Origin: Candidatus Sumerlaea chitinivorans
GTDB lineage: Bacteria > Sumerlaeota > Sumerlaeia > Sumerlaeales > Sumerlaeaceae
Direction of reading: 5' to 3'
DNA length: 64,000 nt
Assembly: GCA_003290465.1 (NCBI GenBank)
Contig: CP030759.1
Location: 2,232,001-2,296,000, forward strand
In this document: positions 28,711 through 37,234 of the stretch, piece by piece
Layout: each line of letters opens with the position of its first letter
Position numbering within the stretch: the first letter of the stretch is position 1
Program-made: the position numbers and the translations under genes
Notes under the pieces: model-generated
What the model was told of the DNA's origin: nothing
What the model saw: the letters and a program-made list of their open reading frames with translations, nothing else
Database searches by the model: none

Positions 28711-29698
28711 AAAACTACTCGAGCGCGCTGTCTCCGCTATGGTGGCAGCCATTGATGTCTACAACAAGCCCGATTTTCAGTATCGGGCCGAGTCATTTAC
28801 TATTCTTGCCTTGAACGCGTGGGAGCTCCTATTGAAAGCCAAATGGCTTGAGCTTCACCATAATCGCCTTAGTAGCCTTTTTGTCAGGCAGGGGAAAGGA
28901 GGCAAACATCCACGCTACAAGCGAACGCGCTCTGGAAGCCCCTTCACCCACAGTCTTGACTATCTGGTTAAGAAGCTTACTGAACAAAAGCGAATCGACG
29001 AGGCATGTCGCAGGAATCTGGAAGCGTTAACCGAACTCCGCGACACCGCCGTCCACTTTTACCACCCTAGTCCCAAACTCGTGGAGTCGGTCCAAGAAAT
29101 TGGCATGGCAGCCGTTAGAAATTTCGCAACGGCAGTACACGATTGGTTTAATGAAGATCTTTCTCGCTTCAACTTCTATGTCATGCCACTAACTTTTGTG
29201 CAACCGCCCCAACTCGTTAAGGCTATCGAACTCAACAAATCAGAAGAAAACTTGTTGAAGTATTTCCAGCAACTTGTGCAAGAGTGCGATAAGCCTCAGA
29301 GTATTTCTGCAGGTTCTTCACCCCCCTACTCGGTTGCAGTCAACATCGAGGTTCGATTTGTCGGATCAAAAGCAGTGTCTGGAATTCCTGTTCGCTTCAC
29401 TACGGATCCAAACGCCTTAACAGTCCAGTTGACGGAGGAGGAGTTCAGGGATCGCTATCCATGGGATAACGAAGAGCTGACAAACCAGTGCCGGAAACGT
29501 TATGCCGACTTTAAAGTAAACAAGGAATACCACAAGCTACGCAAGTCCCTTGAGACCAACCCTCGCTTCGCACTTGAGCGGCGACTTGATCCTGAAAAGC
29601 CTCGGCCCAAGAAAATGTTTTACTCAACAGCTATCTTGGATGAGCTCGACAGGCATTATCAGAAGCATAAAGCATCCCAACGTACCACAACTTCGTGA
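28694..29698 (+). CDS. DUF3644 family protein with HEPN-type R-x4-H motif
   Basis: A 334-residue protein. The N-terminal half shows the DUF3644 hallmark AIDVYNKPDFQYRAESF, then ALNAWELLLKAKWL, then a helix carrying LRDTAVHF, in which R116 and H121 form the R-x4-H arrangement of HEPN ribonuclease folds. The C-terminal part (VNIEVRFVGSK, then YPWDNEELTNQCRKRYADF, then LDELDRHYQK) is a separate mixed domain, possibly nucleic-acid binding. Its ATG sits inside the end of the winged-helix gene (GGAG 10 nt before). It ends 6 nt short of the convergent prmC stop, so the island ends here abruptly. RNase activity is inferred from the motif, not shown. Confidence 0.75.
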   Translation: MKPRSKKLLERAVSAMVAAIDVYNKPDFQYRAESFTILALNAWELLLKAKWLELHHNRLSSLFVRQGKGGKHPRYKRTRSGSPFTHSLDYLVKKLTEQKRIDEACRRNLEALTELRDTAVHFYHPSPKLVESVQEIGMAAVRNFATAVHDWFNEDLSRFNFYVMPLTFVQPPQLVKAIELNKSEENLLKYFQQLVQECDKPQSISAGSSPPYSVAVNIEVRFVGSKAVSGIPVRFTTDPNALTVQLTEEEFRDRYPWDNEELTNQCRKRYADFKVNKEYHKLRKSLETNPRFALERRLDPEKPRPKKMFYSTAILDELDRHYQKHKASQRTTTS

Positions 29699-29704
29699 AC
29701 GACC

Positions 29705-30598
29705 TCAGGCCTCTCCCCTCACCCTGATGTGACTAAAGCTCAGCCGGGCGAGGCGGGGGAGGCCGGCGTAGTCGGGGAGGATGGTTTCCACAGTCAGGCC
29801 GCGGACAGCGGCCGCACGGCGCACGAGCTCGCCCTGCGTCGAGCCGATCTCGAAGAGCATGAAGCCTCCGGCCACGAGCCGCTTTGGGCCTTCGTCCATC
29901 AGCCACTCGATCCACCGCATTCCGTCGGGGCCACCAAACAGCGCCTGGTGGGGTTCGTAGCGCACGACGTCGGGCGGAAGGGTGGCGGCTTCGCTTTCCG
30001 CCACGTAGGGGGGATTGCTCACCAGCGCGTGAAAGGGCCCGGCGATCCCTTCGAAATCCGGCTGCACGCGGACCTCCACACGATCCGCGACGCCATGACG
30101 TTCGGCGTTGCGTCGTGCGACTTCCGCCGCTGCAGGGCTTGCCTCCGTCGCCACGACCTCGACCTCGGGCATTTCGGCGGCGAGCGAGACCGCGATCGCG
30201 CCACACCCCACCCCAAACTCGAGTACGCGCAAGGGCTGGCCGCGGCCGAAATGTCGCTCGAGCTCGGTCAAGGCATGCTCGACAAGGAGCTCGGTTTCGG
30301 GGCGCGGGATGAGGACGGCGGGCGTCACCTCGAACTCGCGCGAGCGAAACTCCCGCTTGCCAAGGATATAAGCAACGGGCTCGCGTGCCGCGCGCCGCCG
30401 CACCAGTTCGCGCGCGCGCTCACGCTCGGCCTCCGTCATCGGGCGATCGCGCTCAAGGTACACCTGAAGGCGCGTCAGGCCGAGGGCATGGCCGATGAGC
30501 AGCTCGGCGTCCAAGCGCGCAGTCTCCACGCCGTGCCGCGCGAGGTACTCGGCAGCGCGCATCACGACTTCGCCAATGGTGAGGAGTTTTCCCGTCAT
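29705..30598 (-). CDS. prmC: peptide chain release factor N5-glutamine methyltransferase
   Basis: SAM-dependent methylation of the GGQ glutamine of RF1/RF2. The small N-terminal helical domain (residues 1-80) is followed by the methyltransferase: RPETELLVEHAL, SAM motif I LEFGVGCGAIAVSLA and the catalytic VSNPPYVAE. NPPY with these neighbours identifies PrmC rather than a DNA methylase. AAGGACAACC precedes the ATG. A normal high-G+C gene, in contrast to the adjacent island. A DUF4432 gene lies upstream on the same strand, 38 nt away. Confidence 0.92.
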   Translation of the reverse strand: MTGKLLTIGEVVMRAAEYLARHGVETARLDAELLIGHALGLTRLQVYLERDRPMTEAERERARELVRRRAAREPVAYILGKREFRSREFEVTPAVLIPRPETELLVEHALTELERHFGRGQPLRVLEFGVGCGAIAVSLAAEMPEVEVVATEASPAAAEVARRNAERHGVADRVEVRVQPDFEGIAGPFHALVSNPPYVAESEAATLPPDVVRYEPHQALFGGPDGMRWIEWLMDEGPKRLVAGGFMLFEIGSTQGELVRRAAAVRGLTVETILPDYAGLPRLARLSFSHIRVRGEA

Positions 30599-30636
30599 GG
30601 TTGTCCTTGTGGTCCCTGCACCGTTGCGGTGCGCTC

Positions 30637-31743
30637 CTACACGAGCTGCGAGCCGTAGTGAGGCTCGCCCGGCGCGACCACGGAGATTTCGCGGTCGAAG
30701 GCGGCGATTTCATCGGGTCCCGCCAGCACACCGATTTCCAGATGGAAATCAATCTCCTGCTCAGGCTCGATCATTTGCACCACGCCCAGCGCCTTTTGTT
30801 TTTCCAGCGAGAGCCCGAAGCTATTCGATGGCTCGATGCCCATCACGTAGGTGCCTTCGCCCATCATCTTCCACTGGATGAGGATGGGCAGGCGTGTGGG
30901 GTCGTACTTCACGTAGAGGCCGAGTCCGCCATCGAGCTCGGGGTTGATGACCGCCACCCACGCGCGCCCGTCGGTGCATGGCATCATCTCGTGGTAAAAC
31001 ACCTGCTCGGTGAAGTCCGGGGTCGGGTCCTGACAAAGTCGCCAATGCTCTTTCTCGTCGAACGAATGTTGATCGCGCGGCGTGATCATGCGCGTGGACG
31101 CCGAGACGTACGAGTCGCGCGTCAGCACCGGGAAGCCAGCGTTCACGTGATAGATGATCTGGTACGGCACCGGCTTGTGCCCCTCGTTGACGAGGGTGTC
31201 GTGGATGCGCAGGAAATTATCGCCCGAGCGCGCCTGAATGCGGCGTTTGAGCACGAGGTTATACATGTTCTGCCGCACCTCGCGCATTTCGCCTCGTGCG
31301 AGCAGGAAAAGGTCGTCGCCGGCCCACACCGTATCGTACGACACGTTCGTCGCAGGCAGGTATGAGATGCGCCCATGGGCTCCTTGAGCCTCGTTGTTCA
31401 CCACGTCTGGCGCGCCCACGTTGAGCAGGCCACACGTCGTGAGCAAGCCGCCAAAGAACCCGCGAATCCAACCCCAGCCCTCCGGCTCGTAAAAGGCCGG
31501 CGCCACGATGCCTGTCGGCGACACCCAACAGAGGCTGCGCCCCAAATAATCGGCATACGCGATGTCCATCCCGCGATCAGGCACCACGGTGAAGCTGAAG
31601 CCGCTCGCGGTCTGGAAGACCAAGGCGCGCACACCACGCTCGCGACCGTCATTGAGCTCGCACGACAGGATGCGCGCGAGCTGACGGGTGGAGCCGCAGT
31701 GCTGGAGGAGCTGCTCCCGACTGTATTCTCGTCCGAAAAACAT
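30637..31743 (-). CDS. DUF4432 family, aldose-1-epimerase-like protein
   Basis: A 368-residue protein matching the DUF4432 branch of the galactose-mutarotase superfamily: VPDRGMDIAYADYLG, SPTGIVAPAFYEPEGWGW, FFGGLLTTCGLLNVGAP, GAHGRISYLPA, and later VNAGFPVLTRDSYV and EPSNSFGLSLEK. The His/Glu residues in these segments lie where mutarotase active-site residues are expected. A carbohydrate-binding or epimerising role is likely; the substrate is unknown. AAGGCGG precedes the ATG. Probably co-transcribed with prmC. Confidence 0.8.
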   Translation of the reverse strand: MFFGREYSREQLLQHCGSTRQLARILSCELNDGRERGVRALVFQTASGFSFTVVPDRGMDIAYADYLGRSLCWVSPTGIVAPAFYEPEGWGWIRGFFGGLLTTCGLLNVGAPDVVNNEAQGAHGRISYLPATNVSYDTVWAGDDLFLLARGEMREVRQNMYNLVLKRRIQARSGDNFLRIHDTLVNEGHKPVPYQIIYHVNAGFPVLTRDSYVSASTRMITPRDQHSFDEKEHWRLCQDPTPDFTEQVFYHEMMPCTDGRAWVAVINPELDGGLGLYVKYDPTRLPILIQWKMMGEGTYVMGIEPSNSFGLSLEKQKALGVVQMIEPEQEIDFHLEIGVLAGPDEIAAFDREISVVAPGEPHYGSQLV

Positions 31744-31924
31744 AGTCCGCCTTCAATGATATGTCACAACGTTTCAGGAAACGACCGCCGGCAAGCAAGC
31801 GAAAAGCCGGCGGGCCCCCCGACTGTGCCACGGCATACTTGGCCAGCCACGGTTTGGGTTGTGTGAAGGAACAACGAGCGACGCATCGCACACCGGAGAC
31901 ACACCCGCCCCGTTTATCCACATG

Positions 31925-32905
31925 CTAACTTGTTAGCATTACCTGCTCAGGCTGCCGGCGGGTCAGCTCGAAGAAGAACTGCCTCAGCGTCTTGCGCTGC
32001 GGGATGAATGCGCGCGGCGTTAGCCCACGCTCCACGAGTTCCTCAATCAGGCGTGTGGCAAGGCCCTGCTTCACGCGGATCCAAAGCGCATTCTCGCCTA
32101 AGAGCGCGGCAGCCACGGCCTCGCCCTCGGGCGTCGCGAGGATTTCCACTCCCTCACGCGCCTCAAGGTAGCGCTGCGCCGCCGCGCGCTTCTCAGCGTT
32201 CTCAAACAGCAGCAAGTAGTCTTCCTTGGAAAAGAAGAGGAGCTTGCGCACCTCATCGCATGCCACCAAAACGCCTCGATTGATGACGGCGATGCGGTTA
32301 CAGCCCTCTTCCACTTCGTGGAGCAGATGGCTGGAAATGAAGATCGTGATCCGTTCCTGTGCCACCAAGTTGCGCAGGAGTTCCCACACGCGCACGCTGC
32401 CCTCGGGATCGAGTCCGCTCGTTGGCTCATCGAGCAGGAGGAGTTTAGGCTTCGCGAGCAAGGCCTGCGCGATACCCAAGCGCTGACGCATGCCGTGCGA
32501 ATAATCCTCCACGCGATCGCGCGCCCGATCGCGCAACCCTACCAGCTCAAGCACTTCATCCACACGCGTGCGAGGAATGCCGGGCTGAAGGCGGGCGAGG
32601 ATCTCGAGATTTTTGCGCGCCGACAAGAATTCGTAGAACGCGGGAACTTCGATGAGCATCCCCATCTGCGAGCGCACACGCAGAAAATCCGTGTGTGGTC
32701 GGCCGAAGATCTCAATCTCGCCCCCGCTCGGGTGCACGAGACCCGCGATCATATACATCGTCGTGGATTTCCCCGCGCCGTTCGGGCCGAGGAACCCGAA
32801 AATATCGCCCTCGTACACGTCAAACGAAATCCCCGCCACGGCGGTCACACGGCCAAACCGCTTGCTCAGATTTCTCACTCGTAAGACGACCGGTGGCGTG
32901 GTCAT
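31925..32905 (-). CDS. ABC transporter ATP-binding protein
   Basis: Type 2 (CcmA/BcrA-like) nucleotide-binding subunit of 326 residues. Walker A GPNGAGKST, Q-loop region MGMLIEVPAFYEFLSARKN, signature YSHGMRQRLGIAQAL, Walker B LLLLDEPTSGLD and the H-loop SSHLLHEVE are all present. The C-terminal 100 residues resemble the regulatory tail of exporters of the BcrA/DrrA kind. Its ATG overlaps the radC stop as ATGA, so translation is coupled to radC. No permease gene is adjacent on either side, so it is an orphan ATPase or works with a subunit encoded elsewhere. Confidence 0.9.
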   Translation of the reverse strand: MTTPPVVLRVRNLSKRFGRVTAVAGISFDVYEGDIFGFLGPNGAGKSTTMYMIAGLVHPSGGEIEIFGRPHTDFLRVRSQMGMLIEVPAFYEFLSARKNLEILARLQPGIPRTRVDEVLELVGLRDRARDRVEDYSHGMRQRLGIAQALLAKPKLLLLDEPTSGLDPEGSVRVWELLRNLVAQERITIFISSHLLHEVEEGCNRIAVINRGVLVACDEVRKLLFFSKEDYLLLFENAEKRAAAQRYLEAREGVEILATPEGEAVAAALLGENALWIRVKQGLATRLIEELVERGLTPRAFIPQRKTLRQFFFELTRRQPEQVMLTS

Positions 32906-34425
32906 GTCGGCGCTATCTCTCCATTCTCCGCGAAACTATAGTACTCATCCGCACCCACAATCACATGGTCAAGCACTCGTATGCCAAGCGTTTGGCCGAC
33001 TTCGACCAACCGGCGTGTCAAAGCACGATCCTCGGCGCTGGGTCGCGGATCACCACTCGGATGATTGTGCAGCAGGATCACCGCCGCCGCACTTTCGCGC
33101 ACCGCGTCACGAAAGACGTCGCGGGGGTGGACGATACTTGAGTTCAACGTCCCACGCGAAACACACCGCTGACCCATCAGCCGGTTTTTCGTGTTCAAAA
33201 GCACCACCCAAAACTCCTCCTGGCCCTTGCCCTGAAACAGGGTCCGAAAATGCTCGAACACCGCACGTGGCCGGCTCATCTCCCGCGCGGTAACGCGAGG
33301 ATCACCGGACGCGGCCCACGCCCGCCGCCCCAACTCGAATGCCGCTTTCAGCGACGCTGCTTTCGCTGGGCCCACCCCACCAACTCTCGCCTCGCGAAGC
33401 TTGGCCATGATTTCGCCGGGTGCGGCTGCACCGATTCGCGCAAGGCTCCCGCCGAATGCCTCCAGGATCCCCCGCGCAAGCTCGACCGCGCTCAGCTGCG
33501 GGGTCCCACTCCCCAACACAATCGCCATGAGCTCTGCATCGCTGAGGTCCCGCCCTTCAAGCAGACGCTCGCGCGGACGCTCCGTTTCGCTCCATTCGCG
33601 AATAGGGCGGCGCAGCTTTGGCTGCCTGTTTGCCGACGCATGGCGCGCATGTTCGCAGAGGTGGGCGACCGGGCAGAGATCGCATTTCGGCCGACCGGCA
33701 CAGCGTGCAGTCGCCGCATTTCCCCGCACAGCTCCTGCGAAAAAGGCGAAGAGCATGCTGACCTCGGCCGGCGGCACTGCGGCCAAATGGGCCACTCGAG
33801 CCACTTGCTCCTGAAACTCTTCGCGTGCCGACTTCGTCTTCGGCTGAGCTCGCACCACCCCAAGGCGAAATAGAAACGTCACCGAACGAGCATGCGCAAC
33901 AGCGATCGGATAGCCGATCCGCGCAAGAAAATCCACAGCACTAAGCTCAGTAAGCGAGCGACAACTTGCGCGCACCAACCTGACGGCACCCTTTATATTG
34001 GGTTCGCGAGCCAGCGCATGGAGCAGGCGCCGCAGCTCCTCATCACTTCCCGCCAGCTCAGCAAAGTTCCGACTGCGCTCCTCTTGCTGAAGGGCAGAGT
34101 GGGGCGCCTCGGCTGTGGGCATTGCGACAACCGAGGCGTTCGATTCAGCGACCGAAAGCTCGTCGTGTGCAACGACCTCGCGAGAGTTCCGACGGAGTGC
34201 CTGCGCAACGAACGCCCTGACCGCGCGACGTCCCACGGGGGTATCGGCGGGTTGGCCGAGCAGGCATTGCGCCAGCGCGTCGCGCACCGCCTCGGGGGCG
34301 ACGTCGGGGAATGCGCGGGCCCGCGAGCGCAAGCGGCTAAGTTCCTCGTCCAAATCGGGATTCTGGCTAAGCACGAACGCGCGCACCGCCTCGAGCGCGT
34401 CCACAAATTCGAAGTTGCTGAGCAT
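32902..34425 (-). CDS. radC: RadC (JAMM) protein with N-terminal HhH/Fe-S-like extension
   Basis: Residues about 275-507 are a complete RadC: RPRERLLEGRDLSDAELMAI, a helix-hairpin-helix GGVGPAKAASLKA and the metalloprotease-like JAMM motif LLHNHPSGDP with Asp459. In front of it lie roughly 270 extra residues. These include helical segments and a Cys cluster, C242-x5-C248-x2-C251-x5-C257 (CAGRPKCDLCPVAHLC), very close to the 4Fe-4S loop of endonuclease III-type glycosylases (C-x6-C-x2-C-x5-C). The frame continues upstream to 34614, but MLSNFEF at 34425 is the most natural start; the Shine-Dalgarno evidence is weak (GGAGG at about 14 nt). Function in repair is only assumed for the family. Confidence 0.8.
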   Translation of the reverse strand: MLSNFEFVDALEAVRAFVLSQNPDLDEELSRLRSRARAFPDVAPEAVRDALAQCLLGQPADTPVGRRAVRAFVAQALRRNSREVVAHDELSVAESNASVVAMPTAEAPHSALQQEERSRNFAELAGSDEELRRLLHALAREPNIKGAVRLVRASCRSLTELSAVDFLARIGYPIAVAHARSVTFLFRLGVVRAQPKTKSAREEFQEQVARVAHLAAVPPAEVSMLFAFFAGAVRGNAATARCAGRPKCDLCPVAHLCEHARHASANRQPKLRRPIREWSETERPRERLLEGRDLSDAELMAIVLGSGTPQLSAVELARGILEAFGGSLARIGAAAPGEIMAKLREARVGGVGPAKAASLKAAFELGRRAWAASGDPRVTAREMSRPRAVFEHFRTLFQGKGQEEFWVVLLNTKNRLMGQRCVSRGTLNSSIVHPRDVFRDAVRESAAAVILLHNHPSGDPRPSAEDRALTRRLVEVGQTLGIRVLDHVIVGADEYYSFAENGEIAPT

Positions 34426-34647
34426 TCTCTCGATTCCGCCCTCCCAGCTTTGCCATGCGCTGCCCCTGTGGCGCAAGGAAAACTCCCACGAATAAGAGAC
34501 GAGCACAGATTTGCGCTTCAGGAACACTGAATGCGCCCACGTGGGCAGGTGCACATGCGCGACAGGAAGCTTCGCGCAGTTCCGCATTCGTGCAGCGACA
34601 TTAATTATGGGCACCCCTCGTCCAACCGATGGACCGAACGTGGGGCC

Positions 34648-36207
34648 TTATCGGCTTGCCAGCTCCAAATCCGCGACCGTTACTTTGCCCGCCTCGACAC
34701 GCACAGTTCGCACCGTGGGCTGCGCACCGCTCCCACTCACCGATAGAGTGTGGGAGCCCGGTGCCACGCGCGCGAATGCGTAAAAGCCCGTACCGTCGGT
34801 CCATGTGCTTTCGCCATCGAGCGTCACCTGCGCACCATCCACCGGCTTTCCGTTGCGTCGCACCACGCCGCGCACAAGGCCCTCGGTGGGACGCGCAAGC
34901 CACGGCGCCACCGGCACCCGCGCGGGTTGGGTGAACACCTGCGAACGCAAGGTCTGGAAAAATTCCACATCCGGCGGTGGTGGGCTCCCCTTGCGCGTCT
35001 CCGCGTAGCAATACGTCGCGATTCCCGCAATCCCGCGCATCGAGCGCGTGGCGCGGATCTGCGCCAGCACATCAGGGAGCGTGTTGAGCGTTTCTCCGTC
35101 CACGCCGTTGACGCCGAAGCGACCCGATTGCGCTGCCACTTGCCCAAGAAAAGCGGCCCACTCGCGATGCGCCCGCGCTTGCGACGCCACACTTTCGCGC
35201 TTGTAGTTCATGGGGACCGCAATGTCGAGGATGCCCGCGCGCAACATCTCTGGCCAATCCTGAAAGATTTTGCCGTAGGCATCGGTGCGTTCGAATCCTC
35301 CGCTTACAGTACCCCATGTGATAGTTGCCGCCGAGACTTTCACATCCGGCCGCCACTCGCGCACGTGCGCGTAGACCTTTCGCACAAGGTGAAAGATCTG
35401 TCGTCGGCGAAATTCACACCACTGCGGGTCGTTGGGTGCCGGCTTGCCGCTTCGGCCGTAAAGACGATTGAATCGCTCGATCGCGATGGGATGATACCCC
35501 CAGACGTTGCCTGCCCCTTCGGTCTCGGGATAGCGAATGTAATCAAAGTGGATGCCGTCGACGTCATAGCGCGTCACGAGGTCACGCACCACCTCGAGCG
35601 TGTAATCGAGCACGGCGGGAACCCCCGGGTCGAGGTAGTAGCGTCCGGGGTTTTCCCCCTTGTCCTCTTTCTCGCCCCGAATCGTCTGGCTCAGCCACTC
35701 GGGATGCCGCTGGAAGACGTGCCGTGGATTCTTCCACGTGTTGTCGAACGGCATCCGGCAGCGATAGGTGACCAGCCACGCATGGACCTCCAGCCGCTGC
35801 TCGCCGGGGCGTGGATTGTGAGCCCGCTCAAGGATATAGGCCAGTGGATCGAAATCTGGTGCGATCGCCTCATTCTTGGGCTCCACGCGGGAGTTGTAGA
35901 AGGCGTCGCAGGCCTTGCGCACCTGCACGATCAGCGCGTTGTAATTTGCGCGGCGCGCCTGCGCCAACATCGTCTCGATTTCCTGAGGGGTGCGAAGGCC
36001 CGGATGGAAGACGTCCACCCAAAGCATCCGGTACTCACTTGAGGGCGCTCCCGAAACATGGCCCACGCCGAAAGGCATTAGCGCGAGTACCACGAAGCCA
36101 AGCCTCGCGCCCACGCGCTTCGCTTGCTGAAATAACGCCCAACCCGCCGCAAAAAACCACAGGGGGGCGCCTTGTCGGGTGCGTGCAAAGCGGTTCAAAG
36201 GTTTCAA
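34648..36207 (-). CDS. exported GHL10-family glycoside hydrolase-like protein
   Basis: A 519-residue protein with a long signal region (basic start, then LGFVVLALMPFGVGHVSG). Residues 55-400 match the glycosylhydrolase-like 10 (DUF187) barrel: YRMLWVDVFHPGLRTPQEIE, LIVQVRKACDAFYNS, the RYDVDGIHFDYIRYPE strand with acidic residues, VSAATITWGTVSGGF and ILDIAVPMNYKRES. Residues about 440-519 are a carboxypeptidase-regulatory-like beta sandwich (GVVRRNGKPVDGAQVTLDG). The start is a TTG with AAGGAG 8 nt before it. Probably acts on cell-wall or extracellular glycan; the substrate is unknown. Expressed toward radC, 222 nt apart. Confidence 0.82.
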   Translation of the reverse strand: MKPLNRFARTRQGAPLWFFAAGWALFQQAKRVGARLGFVVLALMPFGVGHVSGAPSSEYRMLWVDVFHPGLRTPQEIETMLAQARRANYNALIVQVRKACDAFYNSRVEPKNEAIAPDFDPLAYILERAHNPRPGEQRLEVHAWLVTYRCRMPFDNTWKNPRHVFQRHPEWLSQTIRGEKEDKGENPGRYYLDPGVPAVLDYTLEVVRDLVTRYDVDGIHFDYIRYPETEGAGNVWGYHPIAIERFNRLYGRSGKPAPNDPQWCEFRRRQIFHLVRKVYAHVREWRPDVKVSAATITWGTVSGGFERTDAYGKIFQDWPEMLRAGILDIAVPMNYKRESVASQARAHREWAAFLGQVAAQSGRFGVNGVDGETLNTLPDVLAQIRATRSMRGIAGIATYCYAETRKGSPPPPDVEFFQTLRSQVFTQPARVPVAPWLARPTEGLVRGVVRRNGKPVDGAQVTLDGESTWTDGTGFYAFARVAPGSHTLSVSGSGAQPTVRTVRVEAGKVTVADLELASR

Positions 36208-36332
36208 CGTTTGATCTCCTTCGTGAATTTCGATTGAGGATGCGCGCGTCTGTTGCCCGCTTGCGCCGAGAGGACGCCTCGCCTGTTTGAGCGCAAACGC
36301 CCAATTTCCCGCGGCGGGGGACTCGTCCCGCC

Positions 36333-36839
36333 TTACTCCTGCGGAGGCTCCTCCTTCGGCGGTTCAGGCGCCTCCGGCTCAAGCCACTTCACGACCCACG
36401 ACTCCGGCACAGTGTACTGCGTGCCGTCCTTATCTTTCACCTCGAAGACCTTCCCGCCGTCCGGATGATGCCACACATCTACAACGCGCCCACGCGTCAG
36501 GCACTTGCCCTTGAAGACGAGCTCGCGCCCGACTTCTTTTTTCATGATGTAGCCAATGCACGCCTCGGCCGTTTCGCGGTCGTATTTCGCGGTGTAGTAG
36601 GTCTTCATCGCCTTGAGGCTCGCCTCCTCGTCGAGATTCAGGCAAAAGTACTGTTTGCCCTGAATTGCGCACATGCGCTCAAGAATATCCGTGACTTCCA
36701 GCGTGCCCTCGCCCGGCCCCATTTCCTCGGTGAGTTGGCGAATCGCCTCCTGCGCCAGCATTTGTGCTCGCGATTTCTTGATGACGTAGTACTTGTCGTA
36801 ATATAGCGATTCGGTAATATCTGGTCGTTTCTTTGGCAT
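36333..36839 (-). CDS. small conserved-looking protein of unknown function
   Basis: A 168-residue cytosolic protein I do not recognise. The ATG at 36839 has AAAGGTGG 5-8 nt before it, so the extra 24 residues opened by an earlier codon are excluded. The first half is helical (SLYYDKYYVIKKSRAQMLAQ). A middle region has two Cys (MCAIQGKQYFCLNLDEE) and one more at EACIGY. The second half looks like a small beta barrel of KOW/SH3 type (LTRGRVVDVWHHPDGGKVFE, YTVPESWVVKWLE). The tail is Pro/Glu-rich. No signal peptide or membrane helix. It stands alone on the minus strand between panD and the glycosidase. Confidence 0.6.
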   Translation of the reverse strand: MPKKRPDITESLYYDKYYVIKKSRAQMLAQEAIRQLTEEMGPGEGTLEVTDILERMCAIQGKQYFCLNLDEEASLKAMKTYYTAKYDRETAEACIGYIMKKEVGRELVFKGKCLTRGRVVDVWHHPDGGKVFEVKDKDGTQYTVPESWVVKWLEPEAPEPPKEEPPQE

Positions 36840-37234
36840 CGGCCCCACCTTTCTCATTCCTTTGCATGAGGGATTGGCGGCGGGCGAAACGCCTGCCCGC
36901 AACCGCCGCAATTAGGAATGCAACCCGCCCGTGGCTTTCAACGAGAATCGTTCTCGCTCGTGCGGGAGAATAAAACGCGGTAGGAATTCGTGTCGATAAG
37001 TCCTTCAATTGGAATCATTTGTAGGCATTTGGGCTTTGTGCCCCGCTACGCCCTGCCATCTTCCCCGCACGGTTCCCCTTCAGCGCATCGGGGACGCAAA
37101 CGCACACCAGTGAGAGATGTCCACCAGCCGGCATGACTCCCCCACGCATTCCTCCACAAATGAACCTACTGCGATGCATAGGAATCTGCCCGGGAGGGAA
37201 AACCACACAGTATGGGGTTTGCTGGGCGAGGCGG
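36840..37234. other. intergenic region with one short dyad
   Basis: About 395 bases between two minus-strand genes. The only structure I see is CGAGAA (36942-36947), TCG, TTCTCG (36951-36956), roughly 100 nt upstream of the unknown gene; it could be an operator. No credible gene or terminator. Confidence 0.35.

Noticed and set aside
29705-30598. Methyltransferase beside the island as part of a restriction-modification system
   Set aside because: NPPY with GVGCG and the N-terminal domain identify PrmC, a protein methyltransferase with host-like codon use on the opposite strand.
34750-36042. 430-residue plus-strand frame opposite the GHL10 gene
   Set aside because: Basic, low-information composition and no ribosome site; the minus frame has clear family motifs.
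36942-36956. Fur-box-like dyad CGAGAA-TCG-TTCTCG
   Set aside because: It does not match the Fur consensus well and is a single short dyad; kept only as a note in the gap entry.
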